Positions 8,413-16,271 of a stretch of 36,465 bases of DNA are shown here, in pieces. Under the pieces are notes generated by a model that had not been told where the DNA came from, ran no database searches, and saw only the letters and a list, made by a program, of their open reading frames with translations. Each line of letters opens with the position of its first letter. The stretch's first letter is position 1. The stretch is taken from NCBI GenBank assembly GCA_049651845.1, contig JBASCW010000069.1, positions 1 through 36,465 on the forward strand. Direction: 5' to 3'. The DNA is from RBG-16-66-20 sp049651845 (GTDB lineage: Bacteria > Pseudomonadota > Gammaproteobacteria > Burkholderiales > SG8-39). The translations under genes were made by a program, and so were the position numbers.

Positions 8413-9260
8413 CCGAGGAGCAGGCGCGCAGCAGCGACTACGTCGTCGACGCTCGCGCCGCGGGACAGATCCGAGAGAGGTTTGGCGAAACCCTGCAGGA
8501 CGGGGCCGATGGCCTGGGCGCCCGCGAGGTACTGGGTGAGCTTGTAGGCGATGTTGCCTGCATCGAGGTCGGGGAAGACGAGGACGTTCGCCTTGCCGGC
8601 GACGGGGCTGTCGCCTTTCACTTTCTTCGCCGCGACGGCGGGCACGAGAGCGGCGTCGGCCTGGAGCTCGCCGTCGATGGCAAGGCCGGGCGCGCGGGCG
8701 CGGACGAGTTCTAGGGCGCGCAGGACTTTGTCGACGTGCGCGTGCCTGGCGCTACCCTTGGTGGAGAAGGACAGCAGCGCCACGCGCGGCTCCTCGTTCA
8801 GCACGCGGCGCGCGCTCTCGGCGGACGCGAGCGCGATGTCGGCGAGCTGCTCGGCGTCGGGGTCGGCGTTGACGGCGCAGTCGGCGTAGATCAGAGCGCG
8901 GTCCTTCAGCTTCATGAGGAAAAAGCTGGAGGGCGTGCGCATGCCTGCGGCGAGGCCGACGGTCATCAGGCCCGCCTCGATGACGCGCGCGGTCGGGTGC
9001 GCGACGCCAGCGAGCATGGCGTCGGCGTCGCCCGCCGTCACCATCATACCGGCGCAATAGAGCGGCTTCGACACCAGGCGCCGCGCGACCTTGGCGCCCG
9101 CGTCGGGGCGACCGGCGAGGTAGAGATCGGCGTAGCGTTCGAGCTTGTCAGGCGGCGGCGTCTCGAAGACGATGGCCTGCGCGATGCCCTCGGCCTCGAT
9201 GCGCCGCGCGGCCTCGCGCACGCGGGGGTCGCCGCCTTCGGGCAGGACGAGGCGCTTCAT
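8409..9260 (-). CDS. pta: Phosphate acetyltransferase, short form
   Basis: A PTA_PTB-domain protein of 283 residues that would interconvert acetyl-CoA and acetyl phosphate. Key stretches are the N-terminal LVLPEGGDPRV, MRTPSSFFLMKL, and the C-terminal VLVFPDLDAGNIAYKLTQYLAGA followed by GPVLQGFAKPLSDLSRGASVDD. It is shorter than the usual 320-330 residues; roughly 40 residues of the middle are missing compared with the classic short Pta, but both ends look intact. No acetate kinase is in the window. It lies 19 bases downstream of the molybdopterin subunit gene on the same strand and is probably co-transcribed with it. A second PTA domain occurs in the MaoC fusion at 17633-19066. Confidence 0.82.
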   Translation of the reverse strand: MKRLVLPEGGDPRVREAARRIEAEGIAQAIVFETPPPDKLERYADLYLAGRPDAGAKVARRLVSKPLYCAGMMVTAGDADAMLAGVAHPTARVIEAGLMTVGLAAGMRTPSSFFLMKLKDRALIYADCAVNADPDAEQLADIALASAESARRVLNEEPRVALLSFSTKGSARHAHVDKVLRALELVRARAPGLAIDGELQADAALVPAVAAKKVKGDSPVAGKANVLVFPDLDAGNIAYKLTQYLAGAQAIGPVLQGFAKPLSDLSRGASVDDVVAAARLLLG

Positions 9261-9279
9261 GGGCGGCGCGGGCCCGGGA

Positions 9280-11610
9280 TCAGAGCGGTGCGACGGCGAG
9301 CGCCTCGGGGCGGCCGGCCTTCGATTCCTGGATCGCCTTCCACAGGCGCTGCTGGCTCGCCGGCATGTCGAAGCGCGTCACGCCCGCCTGCCGGAGCGCG
9401 TCCATCACCGCGTTCATCAGGCAGGGCATCGAGCCGGTGACGCCGGCCTCGCCCACGCCCTTGGCGCCGAGCGGATTGGTGGCGGTCGGCACCGGATGGG
9501 CGATCACCTTCAGGCCGCCGACCAGCCCGGGCCGCGGCATGGCGTAGTCCATGAAGCTTCCGGTGAGCAGCTGGCCGCTCTCGTCGTAGATCGCCTGCTC
9601 CTGGAAGATGTGGCCGGCGCCCTGCGTGATGCCGCCCTGCATCTGGCCTTCGACGATCTGGTGGTTGACGATGGTGCCGGCGTCGTCGCAGGCGACATAG
9701 GAGGCGATCTCCGCTTCGCCGGTCTCCGGATCGATCTCCACCTCGGCGATGTGGCAGCCGTTCGGGAAGGTGGACGGCACCTTCGGCCGATCTCTGTAAT
9801 CGAGGTCCAGCTTGCCGGGATACTTCTGCGCGAGCGCCGTGACGCTGATCGCCCTGTCCGTGCCCTTGATCCTGTAGGAGCCGGAAACGAATTCCAGGTC
9901 GGCATCGGCGCTCTCCAGGACCTCCGCCGCGAGCGGCATGCCGTTCTTCACGATCTCCTGCGCGGCGAAGTACATGGCGCTGCCGATGCCGAGCAGCGAG
10001 CGCGAGCCGCCGGTCGGATTGGCGGTGAGGTGCAGCCCGGGCTCGGAGGTGCGCAGCCGGATCCGGTCCATCGGAATGCCGAACACGCCGGACACGATCT
10101 GCGCGAAGGTGGTCTCGTGCCCCTGTCCGTGGCTGTGCGAGGCGGTGCGCAGTGTCACGCTGCCATCCGGTTCCCAGGTGATGTGCGCCTGGTCGAAGGG
10201 CGCGAAGCCGCCCGATGCGGTGGCCTCGATGTAGCAGGACATGCCGCGCCCGCGCAGCTTGCCGCGCGCCTGCGAGGCCTTCTTCCGGCTCTCGAAGCCG
10301 TTCCAGTCGGCCGCCTCGAGCGCCTTGTCGAGCACGCCTTCGAAGTCGCCGCAGTCGTACTCGAAGCCGGTGGCGATCTTGTAGGGGAACTTCGACCTCG
10401 GTACCAGGTTGCGCCGGCGGAACTCGGCCGGGTCCATGCCGATCTCCGTCGCGGCCTGGTCGACCAGGCGCTCGAGCGCATAGGAGGCCACCGGCCGCCC
10501 CGCGCCGCGGTAGGCGGCGGTGGGCGCGGTGTTGGTCAGAGCGAGCCTGGCCTCGACGTACACCGCTGGCACGTCGTAGACGCCGCTCACCACGTTGACG
10601 AGGTTCACGGTGTTGACGAAGGACCCGGTGAAGGCGAGGTAGGCGCCGACGTTGGCGACGTATTCGAAGCGCATGGCGAGGATGCGCCCGTCCTTGTCCA
10701 GCGCCAGCTCGCCCTGGTGCACGATGTCGCGCGCCTGTTCGTCGGCGACGAACACCTCCGAGCGCGAGCTCACCCACTTGACCGGGCGGCCGAGCTGCTT
10801 CGCCGCCAGCAGCAGCGCGCCGTACTCCGGGTAGGCGTTGAAGCGCACGCCGAAACCGCCGCCCACTTCCTCTGCGACGACGCGGACCTGCTCCGGCGTG
10901 ACGCCGACCATCGCCGCGACCTGGTTGCGCATCGGCCCCGCGCCCTGCGTGGTGGCGTGGAGCTGGTAGAGGCCGGTGGCCGGATCGTAGGACCCGGTCG
11001 CCGCGCGCGGCTCCATCGGGTTGCCGACGACGCGCGAGTGGTAGGCGGCGAGCTTGACCACCTTGGCCGCGCGCGCGAACGCGGCGCGCGTCGCGGCTTC
11101 GTCGCCGCCGACAAAATCCAGCACCAGGTTGCCCGGCACCGAGTCGTGCAGCTGCGGCGCGCCCGCGGCGAGCGCCTGCTGCGCGCCGGTGACCGCCGGC
11201 AGCTCGCGGTAGTCCACCACGAGCGCCTCGGCAGCGTCCTGCGCCTGCGCCGCCGTTTCCGCGACCACCAGGGCGACCGGCTCGCCGACGTAAAGCACCT
11301 TGCCGCCGGTGAGCGAATAGCGCGGTGGCACGCGCTGGTCGGTGCCGCCGCGCCCCTTCATCGGCGCCGCTGCCGGCATGGGCTTCTGCCCCGCCGCCTG
11401 TACGTCGGCGCCCGTGTAGACCGCTCGCACGCCCGGCATCGCCAGCGCCGCGGCCTTGTCGATCGAGACGATCTCGGCATGCGCGCGGTCCGAGCGCAGG
11501 AAATGCCCGCACGCCTGGTTGGGAAAGTTCCAGTCGGAGACATAGCGCCCCCTGCCCTTGAGCATGCGCTCGTCCTCGAGCCTGCCCTTGTACCCGCCGA
11601 ATGAAGTCAT
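9280..11610 (-). CDS. Molybdopterin-binding large subunit, xanthine dehydrogenase / form II CoxL-like family
   Basis: This 776-residue protein is the catalytic molybdenum subunit of a hydroxylase. It has the N-terminal ald_Xan_dh_C-like region (GRGRYVSDW, residues 20-28), the EVGGGFGVR loop near 248-256, the active-site loop AYRGAGR at residues 366-372, and GAKGVGEAG near the C-terminus with the active-site Glu. AYRGAGR is the form II signature; true CO dehydrogenase (form I) has AYxCSFR, so CO oxidation is unlikely. Such enzymes normally need an FAD subunit and a 2Fe-2S subunit. Neither is next to it, so partners must be encoded elsewhere. It lies between uspA and pta on the same strand. The substrate is unknown. 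Confidence 0.88.
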   Translation of the reverse strand: MTSFGGYKGRLEDERMLKGRGRYVSDWNFPNQACGHFLRSDRAHAEIVSIDKAAALAMPGVRAVYTGADVQAAGQKPMPAAAPMKGRGGTDQRVPPRYSLTGGKVLYVGEPVALVVAETAAQAQDAAEALVVDYRELPAVTGAQQALAAGAPQLHDSVPGNLVLDFVGGDEAATRAAFARAAKVVKLAAYHSRVVGNPMEPRAATGSYDPATGLYQLHATTQGAGPMRNQVAAMVGVTPEQVRVVAEEVGGGFGVRFNAYPEYGALLLAAKQLGRPVKWVSSRSEVFVADEQARDIVHQGELALDKDGRILAMRFEYVANVGAYLAFTGSFVNTVNLVNVVSGVYDVPAVYVEARLALTNTAPTAAYRGAGRPVASYALERLVDQAATEIGMDPAEFRRRNLVPRSKFPYKIATGFEYDCGDFEGVLDKALEAADWNGFESRKKASQARGKLRGRGMSCYIEATASGGFAPFDQAHITWEPDGSVTLRTASHSHGQGHETTFAQIVSGVFGIPMDRIRLRTSEPGLHLTANPTGGSRSLLGIGSAMYFAAQEIVKNGMPLAAEVLESADADLEFVSGSYRIKGTDRAISVTALAQKYPGKLDLDYRDRPKVPSTFPNGCHIAEVEIDPETGEAEIASYVACDDAGTIVNHQIVEGQMQGGITQGAGHIFQEQAIYDESGQLLTGSFMDYAMPRPGLVGGLKVIAHPVPTATNPLGAKGVGEAGVTGSMPCLMNAVMDALRQAGVTRFDMPASQQRLWKAIQESKAGRPEALAVAPL

Positions 11611-11632
11611 GGCGGGAATTCTATGGGTGTTT

Positions 11633-12073
11633 TTACGTCTTGGAGAGCGCGATCAATATGCTGCACGGCGCGTAGTCGAGCAACGACGCCCCGACCGAGC
11701 CCTTCCACCAGCGCGCCGCCCAGGAGGTGCTCTGGTTGTGCCCCAGCACGATCAGGTCGGCGCCCACCTCCTTGGCGGCACGGCAGATTTCCTCGACCGG
11801 CTCGCCCACCGCGAGGTGGCCGTTCGCCTTGAAACCCTTGTCGGTGAGGGACTTGATGCCCTCGTCGAGCACCGATTGGGTGCGCTTCTTCTCTTCCTCG
11901 AGCAGCTCCTCGGGCACGAAGCCCTCGGTGAGGAACAGGCTCGGCGGCATGCTCGCCACCGCGAGCAGGTGCGTCTCGGCCTTCAGGAAGCCGGCCAGGT
12001 CGGCGGCCTCGAACAGCGCCCGCTTGCCTTCCAGGGAACCGTTGTATGCGAGAAGAATCTTGCGATACTTCAT
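11633..12073 (-). CDS. Universal stress protein, UspA family
   Basis: This 146-residue protein has a single Usp domain. It opens with MKYRKILLAYNGSLEGKRAL, which includes the nucleotide-facing Asn/Gly-Ser region. It ends with a G-x2-G-x9-G-S-type ATP loop (GHNQSTSWAARWWKGSVGASLL) and APCSILI, the usual last strand. The start was set at ATG 12073 because GGAGGAGG lies just upstream; a longer frame starts ten codons earlier without support. It sits 22 bases upstream of the molybdopterin subunit gene and could lead that operon. On the other side it is divergent from the hydroxyacyl-CoA dehydrogenase gene, and the two promoters appear to overlap. Confidence 0.88.
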   Translation of the reverse strand: MKYRKILLAYNGSLEGKRALFEAADLAGFLKAETHLLAVASMPPSLFLTEGFVPEELLEEEKKRTQSVLDEGIKSLTDKGFKANGHLAVGEPVEEICRAAKEVGADLIVLGHNQSTSWAARWWKGSVGASLLDYAPCSILIALSKT

Positions 12074-12141
12074 GCGCGCCTCCTCCGGTGTTGCGGTTCG
12101 CATTGTCGCCGCGAGCTCTCCCGTCTCGCGTCGTTCTGGGA

Positions 12142-12147
12142 ATTATA
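12142..12147 (-). promoter_or_regulatory. Candidate -10 element for uspA
   Basis: Reverse strand reads a perfect TATAAT here, giving a leader of about 60 bases before uspA. No good -35 is seen at the expected distance, where the start codon of the divergent gene lies. Only the -10 is supported. Confidence 0.4.
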
Positions 12148-12152
12148 TCCTC

Positions 12153-12158
12153 TACAAT
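12153..12158 (+). promoter_or_regulatory. Candidate -10 element for the hydroxyacyl-CoA dehydrogenase operon
   Basis: TACAAT matches five of six consensus bases and ends nine bases before the ATG at 12168. No Shine-Dalgarno sequence lies between. Transcription would start one to four bases before the start codon, giving a leaderless or nearly leaderless mRNA. The same arrangement precedes the second yqgE gene. The -35 is weak. Confidence 0.45.
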
Positions 12159-12167
12159 CGGCGCTCC

Positions 12168-13664
12168 ATGCTCGATATCCACCGCCCCGATCTCGTGGCC
12201 GGCGTCGCCGGCAGCGGCACGATGGGGCGCGGTATCGTGCAGGTGCTCGCCCAGTGCGGCGTGCGCACGCTCGTTTTCGACGCCAAGCCCGGCGCCGCGC
12301 GGGCGGCGAAGGATGCCATCGGCAAATCTCTCGCAGCGCTGGTGCAGAAGGGCCGCGTCCAGCAGCCCGATGCGGACGCCGCGCTCGCGCGCATCGAGAT
12401 CGTGGACGCGCTCGCCGCGCTCAAGCCCTGCCACCTGGTGGTGGAAGCGATCGTCGAGCTGCTCGCGCCCAAGCAGGAGCTGTTCCAGGCGCTGGAGAAA
12501 ATCGTCGCGGACTCCTGCATCCTCGCCTCCAATACCTCGTCGCTCTCGGTGACCGCGATGGCCTCGGCCTGCGCGAAGCCCGGGCGCGTCGTCGGCTACC
12601 ACTTCTTCAACCCGGTGCCGGTGATGAAGATCGTGGAGGTGGTGGACGGCGAGCTGACCGAGCCCTGGGTGGGCGACGCGATGGTCGCGCTCGCCAAGCG
12701 TTACGGCCACAAGCCGGTGCGCTGCAAGGACACGCCGGGCTTCATCGTCAACCATGCCGGCCGCGGCTTCGTACCGGAGAGCTTGCGCGTGCTGCAGGAA
12801 GGCGTGGTCGATTTCGCCACCATCGACCGCATCCTCGTGGACGCCTGCGGCTTCCGCATCGGCCCGTTCGGGCTGCTCGACCTGGTCGGCCTCGACATCG
12901 CGCACGGCGTGATGAAGTCGATGCACGGCCAGTACTACGGCGAGCCCAAGTACCAGCCCTCCTTCCTCTCCGACCCGCGAGTCGCGGCGGGGTTGCTGGG
13001 AAGAAAGACCCGAAGGGGTTGGTACAAGTATGGGAAAGACGGGATAGCAGAGAAAATTCCTGAAATCCCCGTGCCGAGCGCCAAACCGGTTGCCGTCTGG
13101 TGCGTTCCAGAGTTGAAGGATTTCATTTCCAAGTTCACGAGAATTGAAGCCAAACCCACGCCGGACTCCGTCTGCTTCGTCGCCCCGCTGGGCCATGACG
13201 CCACTTCTACCGCCCTTCAATTGAATTTGAAGGCTGAAAACACGGTAGCGATCGATCCCCTCTTCGGCTTCGCCAAGCGCCGCACGCTGATGACCACGCC
13301 CGTGACCAGGCCCGAAGTGCGCGACGCGGCGCATGCGCTGCTCGCCTCCGACGGCGTGCCGGTGTCGGTGATCCGCGACTCGGCGGGCTTCGTCGCGCAG
13401 CGCGTGGTGGGGCATATCGTCAACGTCGGCTGCGACATCGTTCAGCAGCGCATCGCCTCGCCCGAGGACCTCGACTCGGCGGTGATGCTGGGCCTGGGCT
13501 ACCCGAAGGGGCCGCTCGGCATGGGCGACGCGGCCGGGCCGGCGAAGATCCTCGCCGTGCTCGAAGCCATGCACGCGTGCTATCAGGAGCCGCGCTACCG
13601 GCCAAGCCCGTGGCTGAAGCGCCGAGCCAATCTCGGCGTGTCTTTGCTTTCAGTGGAACCTTAA
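12168..13664 (+). CDS. 3-hydroxyacyl-CoA dehydrogenase, PaaH/FadB-like
   Basis: This NAD+-dependent enzyme of 498 residues oxidises (S)-3-hydroxyacyl-CoA to 3-ketoacyl-CoA. The Rossmann motif GSGTMG is at 15-20, SNTSSLSV at 121-128, and the catalytic His145 in GYHFFNPVP. Two copies of the C-terminal helical domain follow (near 190-290 and 400-490), joined by a linker, as in the roughly 500-residue PaaH type. In this operon it would turn 3-hydroxybutyryl-CoA into acetoacetyl-CoA; 3-hydroxyadipyl-CoA is an alternative because PaaH is the closest named type. The linker (13010-13235) is clearly AT-richer than its surroundings and holds a 7-bp inverted repeat. It heads a plus-strand operon with thiolase, gcdH, the Na+ pump genes and maoC-pta. 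The ATG at 12168 fits the family start. Confidence 0.9.
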   Translation: MLDIHRPDLVAGVAGSGTMGRGIVQVLAQCGVRTLVFDAKPGAARAAKDAIGKSLAALVQKGRVQQPDADAALARIEIVDALAALKPCHLVVEAIVELLAPKQELFQALEKIVADSCILASNTSSLSVTAMASACAKPGRVVGYHFFNPVPVMKIVEVVDGELTEPWVGDAMVALAKRYGHKPVRCKDTPGFIVNHAGRGFVPESLRVLQEGVVDFATIDRILVDACGFRIGPFGLLDLVGLDIAHGVMKSMHGQYYGEPKYQPSFLSDPRVAAGLLGRKTRRGWYKYGKDGIAEKIPEIPVPSAKPVAVWCVPELKDFISKFTRIEAKPTPDSVCFVAPLGHDATSTALQLNLKAENTVAIDPLFGFAKRRTLMTTPVTRPEVRDAAHALLASDGVPVSVIRDSAGFVAQRVVGHIVNVGCDIVQQRIASPEDLDSAVMLGLGYPKGPLGMGDAAGPAKILAVLEAMHACYQEPRYRPSPWLKRRANLGVSLLSVEP

Positions 13665-13690
13665 GAGTCAGAGCGAAAAGAGGCCCCAAA

Positions 13691-14896
13691 ATGCTCGATG
13701 CCTACATCTATGACGGAATCCGCTCCCCGATCGGCCGGCACGCCGGCAAGCTCGCGCCCGTGCGCCCCGACGACCTCGCCGGCGAGATGATCGCCGAGGT
13801 CGTGAAGCGCAATGGCGTGAAGCCGGAGGAGATCGGCGACGTGATCCTCGGCTGCGTCACGCAGGCGGGCGAGGACTGCCGCAACGTGGCGCGCTTCGCC
13901 ACGCTGATGTCGGGCCTGCCGCCCACCGTGCCCGGCGTGACGGTGAACCGCCTGTGCGCCTCGGGACTGCAGGCGGTGACCGACGCGGCGCGCGCAATCA
14001 GCGCCGGCGAGGGCGAGCTCTACATCGCGGGCGGCGTCGAGAGCATGACGCGCGCCCCCTACGTGATCGCCAAGTCGGAGACCCCCTACGGCCGCGACGT
14101 GAAGATGTACGACACCACCATCGGCTCGCGCTTCACCAATCCGCGCTTCAAGAAGCTGTACGGCGACCAGGCGATGCCGGAGACCGGCGACAACGTGGCC
14201 AAGGAGTTCAACGTCACGCGCGAGCAGGCCGACGAATTCGCCCTGGCTTCGCAGAAGAAGTACGCCAAAGCGGAGGCTGAGGGGTTTTACAAGGGCGAGA
14301 TCTTGCCTGTGTCTTTGCCGCAAAAGAAAAAAGATGCCCCTCCGGCGGTCATCTCGCAGGACGAGCATCCGCGCCGCGATTCCACCATGGAAATGCTGGC
14401 CAAGCTGAAGCCCCTCTACGAGGGCGGCGTGGTGACCGCCGGCAACGCCTCGGGCGTCAACGACGGAGCGGCCGCGCTGATCGTCGCGAGCCGGAAATGG
14501 GGCGAGAAGAACGGCAAGAAACCCATCGCCCGGATCCTGTCGGCCGCCTCGGCCGCGGTCGAGCCGCGCATCATGGGCGTCGGGCCCGCCTACGCGATCC
14601 CGAAGGCGCTCGAGCGCGCCGGCCGCACGCTCAAGGACATGGACGTCATCGAGATCAACGAGGCGTTCGCGAGCCAGGTGCTCGGCTGCCTGCGGATCAT
14701 GAACGTCGACTTCAAGGACCCGCGCGTCAACCCGAACGGCGGCGCCATCGCCATCGGCCACCCGCTCGGCTGCTCGGGCGCGCGCCTGGCGCTCACGGTG
14801 TCGCGCCAGCTGCAGGAGACGGGCGCCAAGTATGCCGCGGTGTCGCTGTGCATCGGCGTAGGCCAGGGCCTCGCCGTGATCCTGGAACGCACCTAG
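13691..14896 (+). CDS. Acetyl-CoA acetyltransferase / 3-ketoacyl-CoA thiolase
   Basis: This thiolase has 401 residues and catalyses CoA-dependent cleavage of 3-ketoacyl-CoA, here most likely acetoacetyl-CoA to two acetyl-CoA. Catalytic residues are all present: acyl-accepting Cys89 in NRLCASGLQA, His357 in GHPLGCSGA and Cys387 in CIGVGQG. EINEAFASQ and GGVESMTRAP are also conserved. It resembles PcaF/PaaJ-type thiolases too, so 3-oxoadipyl-CoA is an alternative substrate. The ATG at 13691 fits the family start; the ribosome site (AGAGG) is modest. The variable loop at 14270-14345 is AT-richer. Its stop codon TAG sits in the same reading frame as the following gene and overlaps that gene's ribosome site (AGGAG at 14895-14899). 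Confidence 0.93.
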   Translation: MLDAYIYDGIRSPIGRHAGKLAPVRPDDLAGEMIAEVVKRNGVKPEEIGDVILGCVTQAGEDCRNVARFATLMSGLPPTVPGVTVNRLCASGLQAVTDAARAISAGEGELYIAGGVESMTRAPYVIAKSETPYGRDVKMYDTTIGSRFTNPRFKKLYGDQAMPETGDNVAKEFNVTREQADEFALASQKKYAKAEAEGFYKGEILPVSLPQKKKDAPPAVISQDEHPRRDSTMEMLAKLKPLYEGGVVTAGNASGVNDGAAALIVASRKWGEKNGKKPIARILSAASAAVEPRIMGVGPAYAIPKALERAGRTLKDMDVIEINEAFASQVLGCLRIMNVDFKDPRVNPNGGAIAIGHPLGCSGARLALTVSRQLQETGAKYAAVSLCIGVGQGLAVILERT

Positions 14897-14905
14897 GAGT
14901 ACACC

Positions 14906-16126
14906 ATCGACGCCCGTCTCAAGTCCAAGTCCAGGCCGAAGGCCGCCTTCGTCTGGGAGGATCCGCTGCTCCTGGACGACCAGCTCGGCGAAGACGAGCG
15001 CATGGTGCGCGATGCAGCGCGAGCCTATTGCGGCGACAAGCTCGCGCCGCGCGTTCTGCAGGCATTCCGCAGCGAGAAGACCGATCCGCGCATCTTCCGC
15101 GAGATGGGCGAACTGGGCATGCTCGGACCGACGATCCCGACGCGCTACGGCGGTCCGGAGCTGAGCTACGTCTGCTATGGACTCATCGCGCGCGAGATCG
15201 AGCGCGTGGACTCCGGCTATCGCTCGATGATGAGCGTGCAATCCTCGCTGGTGATGGTGCCGATATTCGAGTTCGGCACCGAGGCGCAGCGGCAGAAGTT
15301 CCTGCCCCGGCTCGCCAGCGGCGCAGCGATCGGCTGCTTTGGCCTCACCGAGCCCAACTTCGGCTCCGATCCGGGCTCGATGGCGACGCGCGCCACGAAG
15401 GTGAAGGGCGGCTACCGCCTCGCCGGTTCGAAAATGTGGATCTCGAATTCACCGATCGCCGATGTGTTCCTCGTCTGGGCGAAGGAAGTGGACGCCAAGG
15501 GGCACACCGGCCCGATCCGCGGCTTTCTGCTGGAGAAGGGCATGAAGGGGCTCTCCGCGCCCGCGATCCACGGCAAGGTCGGACTGAAGACCTCGATCAC
15601 CGGGGAAATCGTCATGGACGAGGTGTTCTGTCCGGAGGAGAACGCCTTCCCCGAGGTGCACGGCCTGAAGGGTCCGTTCACCTGCCTCAACTCGGCGCGC
15701 TACGGCATCGCCTGGGGCGCGCTGGGCGCCGCCGAGGACTGCTGGCACCGCGCGCGCCAGTACGTCATGGACCGCAAGCAGTTCGGCCGGCCGCTCGCCG
15801 CCAACCAGCTGATCCAGAAAAAACTCGCCGACATGCAGACCGAGATCACGCTCGGCCTGCAGGGTTGCCTGCGCCTCGGGCGCATGAAGGACGAAGGCAC
15901 CGATGCTCCCGAGATCACCTCGATGCTCAAGCGCAACTCCTGCGGCAAGGCGCTCGACATCGCGCGCCTGGCGCGCGACATGATGGGCGGCAACGGCATC
16001 TCGGACGAGTTCGGCGTCATCCGTCACATGGTGAATCTCGAAGTCGTGAACACCTACGAGGGCACGCACGACATCCATGCCCTGATCCTCGGACGCGCGA
16101 TGACCGGCATCCAGGGATTTAGCTGA
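14906..16126 (+). CDS. gcdH: Glutaryl-CoA dehydrogenase, decarboxylating type, with probable ATC start
   Basis: Forms crotonyl-CoA and CO2 from glutaryl-CoA, passing electrons to ETF. It aligns with human GCDH throughout: ERVDSGYRSMMSVQSSLVM (Arg106 = human Arg94, Glu99 = Glu87), GCFGLTEPNFGSDPGSM, and NTYEGTHDIHALILGRA with catalytic Glu385 preceded by Tyr384. That Tyr marks the decarboxylating type. The start is unusual. The first in-frame ATG (15002) would remove FVWEDPLLLDDQLGEDER, which is conserved in the family. Between the thiolase stop and 15002 there is no in-frame ATG, GTG or TTG, but an ATC at 14906 lies six bases after AGGAG. I therefore place the start there (406 residues); a mutated or mis-sequenced ATG, or a CTG start, is possible. 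It lies next to the Na+ pump genes. Confidence 0.88.
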   Translation: MDARLKSKSRPKAAFVWEDPLLLDDQLGEDERMVRDAARAYCGDKLAPRVLQAFRSEKTDPRIFREMGELGMLGPTIPTRYGGPELSYVCYGLIAREIERVDSGYRSMMSVQSSLVMVPIFEFGTEAQRQKFLPRLASGAAIGCFGLTEPNFGSDPGSMATRATKVKGGYRLAGSKMWISNSPIADVFLVWAKEVDAKGHTGPIRGFLLEKGMKGLSAPAIHGKVGLKTSITGEIVMDEVFCPEENAFPEVHGLKGPFTCLNSARYGIAWGALGAAEDCWHRARQYVMDRKQFGRPLAANQLIQKKLADMQTEITLGLQGCLRLGRMKDEGTDAPEITSMLKRNSCGKALDIARLARDMMGGNGISDEFGVIRHMVNLEVVNTYEGTHDIHALILGRAMTGIQGFS

Positions 16127-16127
16127 T

Positions 16128-16271
16128 ATGGACGTCTGGGCTTTCGGCCTGACGATGACGGTCGTGGGGGTGGGCGGGACCTTCCTCACCCTGTGGGTGA
16201 TCAGCCTGGTCATCGACCTGCTGAAGAAGATCTATCCGCTCAAGGAAGACAAGCCGGAGAAGGCTGCATGA
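16128..16271 (+). CDS. gcdD: Small membrane subunit of a Na+-translocating decarboxylase (OadG/GcdD-like)
   Basis: A 47-residue protein. It has one hydrophobic helix (about residues 5-32, WAFGLTMTVVGVGGTFLTLW onward) followed by a short charged tail rich in Lys, Glu and Pro. This matches the small gamma/delta subunits that anchor and assemble oxaloacetate or glutaconyl-CoA decarboxylase complexes. The start lies one base after the gcdH stop, and its TGA overlaps the ATG of the beta subunit (16268-16271, ATGA), so it is tied by position to the pump. The identification rests on size, topology and position, since such subunits share little sequence. Confidence 0.8.
   Translation: MDVWAFGLTMTVVGVGGTFLTLWVISLVIDLLKKIYPLKEDKPEKAA

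Noticed and set aside
9145..11604. Very long open frame on the plus strand opposite the molybdopterin subunit
   Set aside because: It is Arg/His/Ala-rich, matches no family and mirrors a clearly real gene. Long antisense frames are normal at this GC content. The same applies to 225-1271, 2819-4081, 14497-16122 and 18233-20374.
9280..11610. Carbon monoxide dehydrogenase
   Set aside because: The active-site loop is AYRGAGR (form II), not AYxCSFR, and the partner subunits are absent.
13214..13233. Dyad TTCAA/TTGAA in the hydroxyacyl-CoA dehydrogenase gene as a second FNR box
   Set aside because: The half-sites are in the wrong orientation and spacing, and it lies deep inside a coding region.
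15002..16126. gcdH starting at the first ATG
   Set aside because: It would drop a conserved N-terminal segment that is clearly coded upstream, and there is no ribosome site before 15002.
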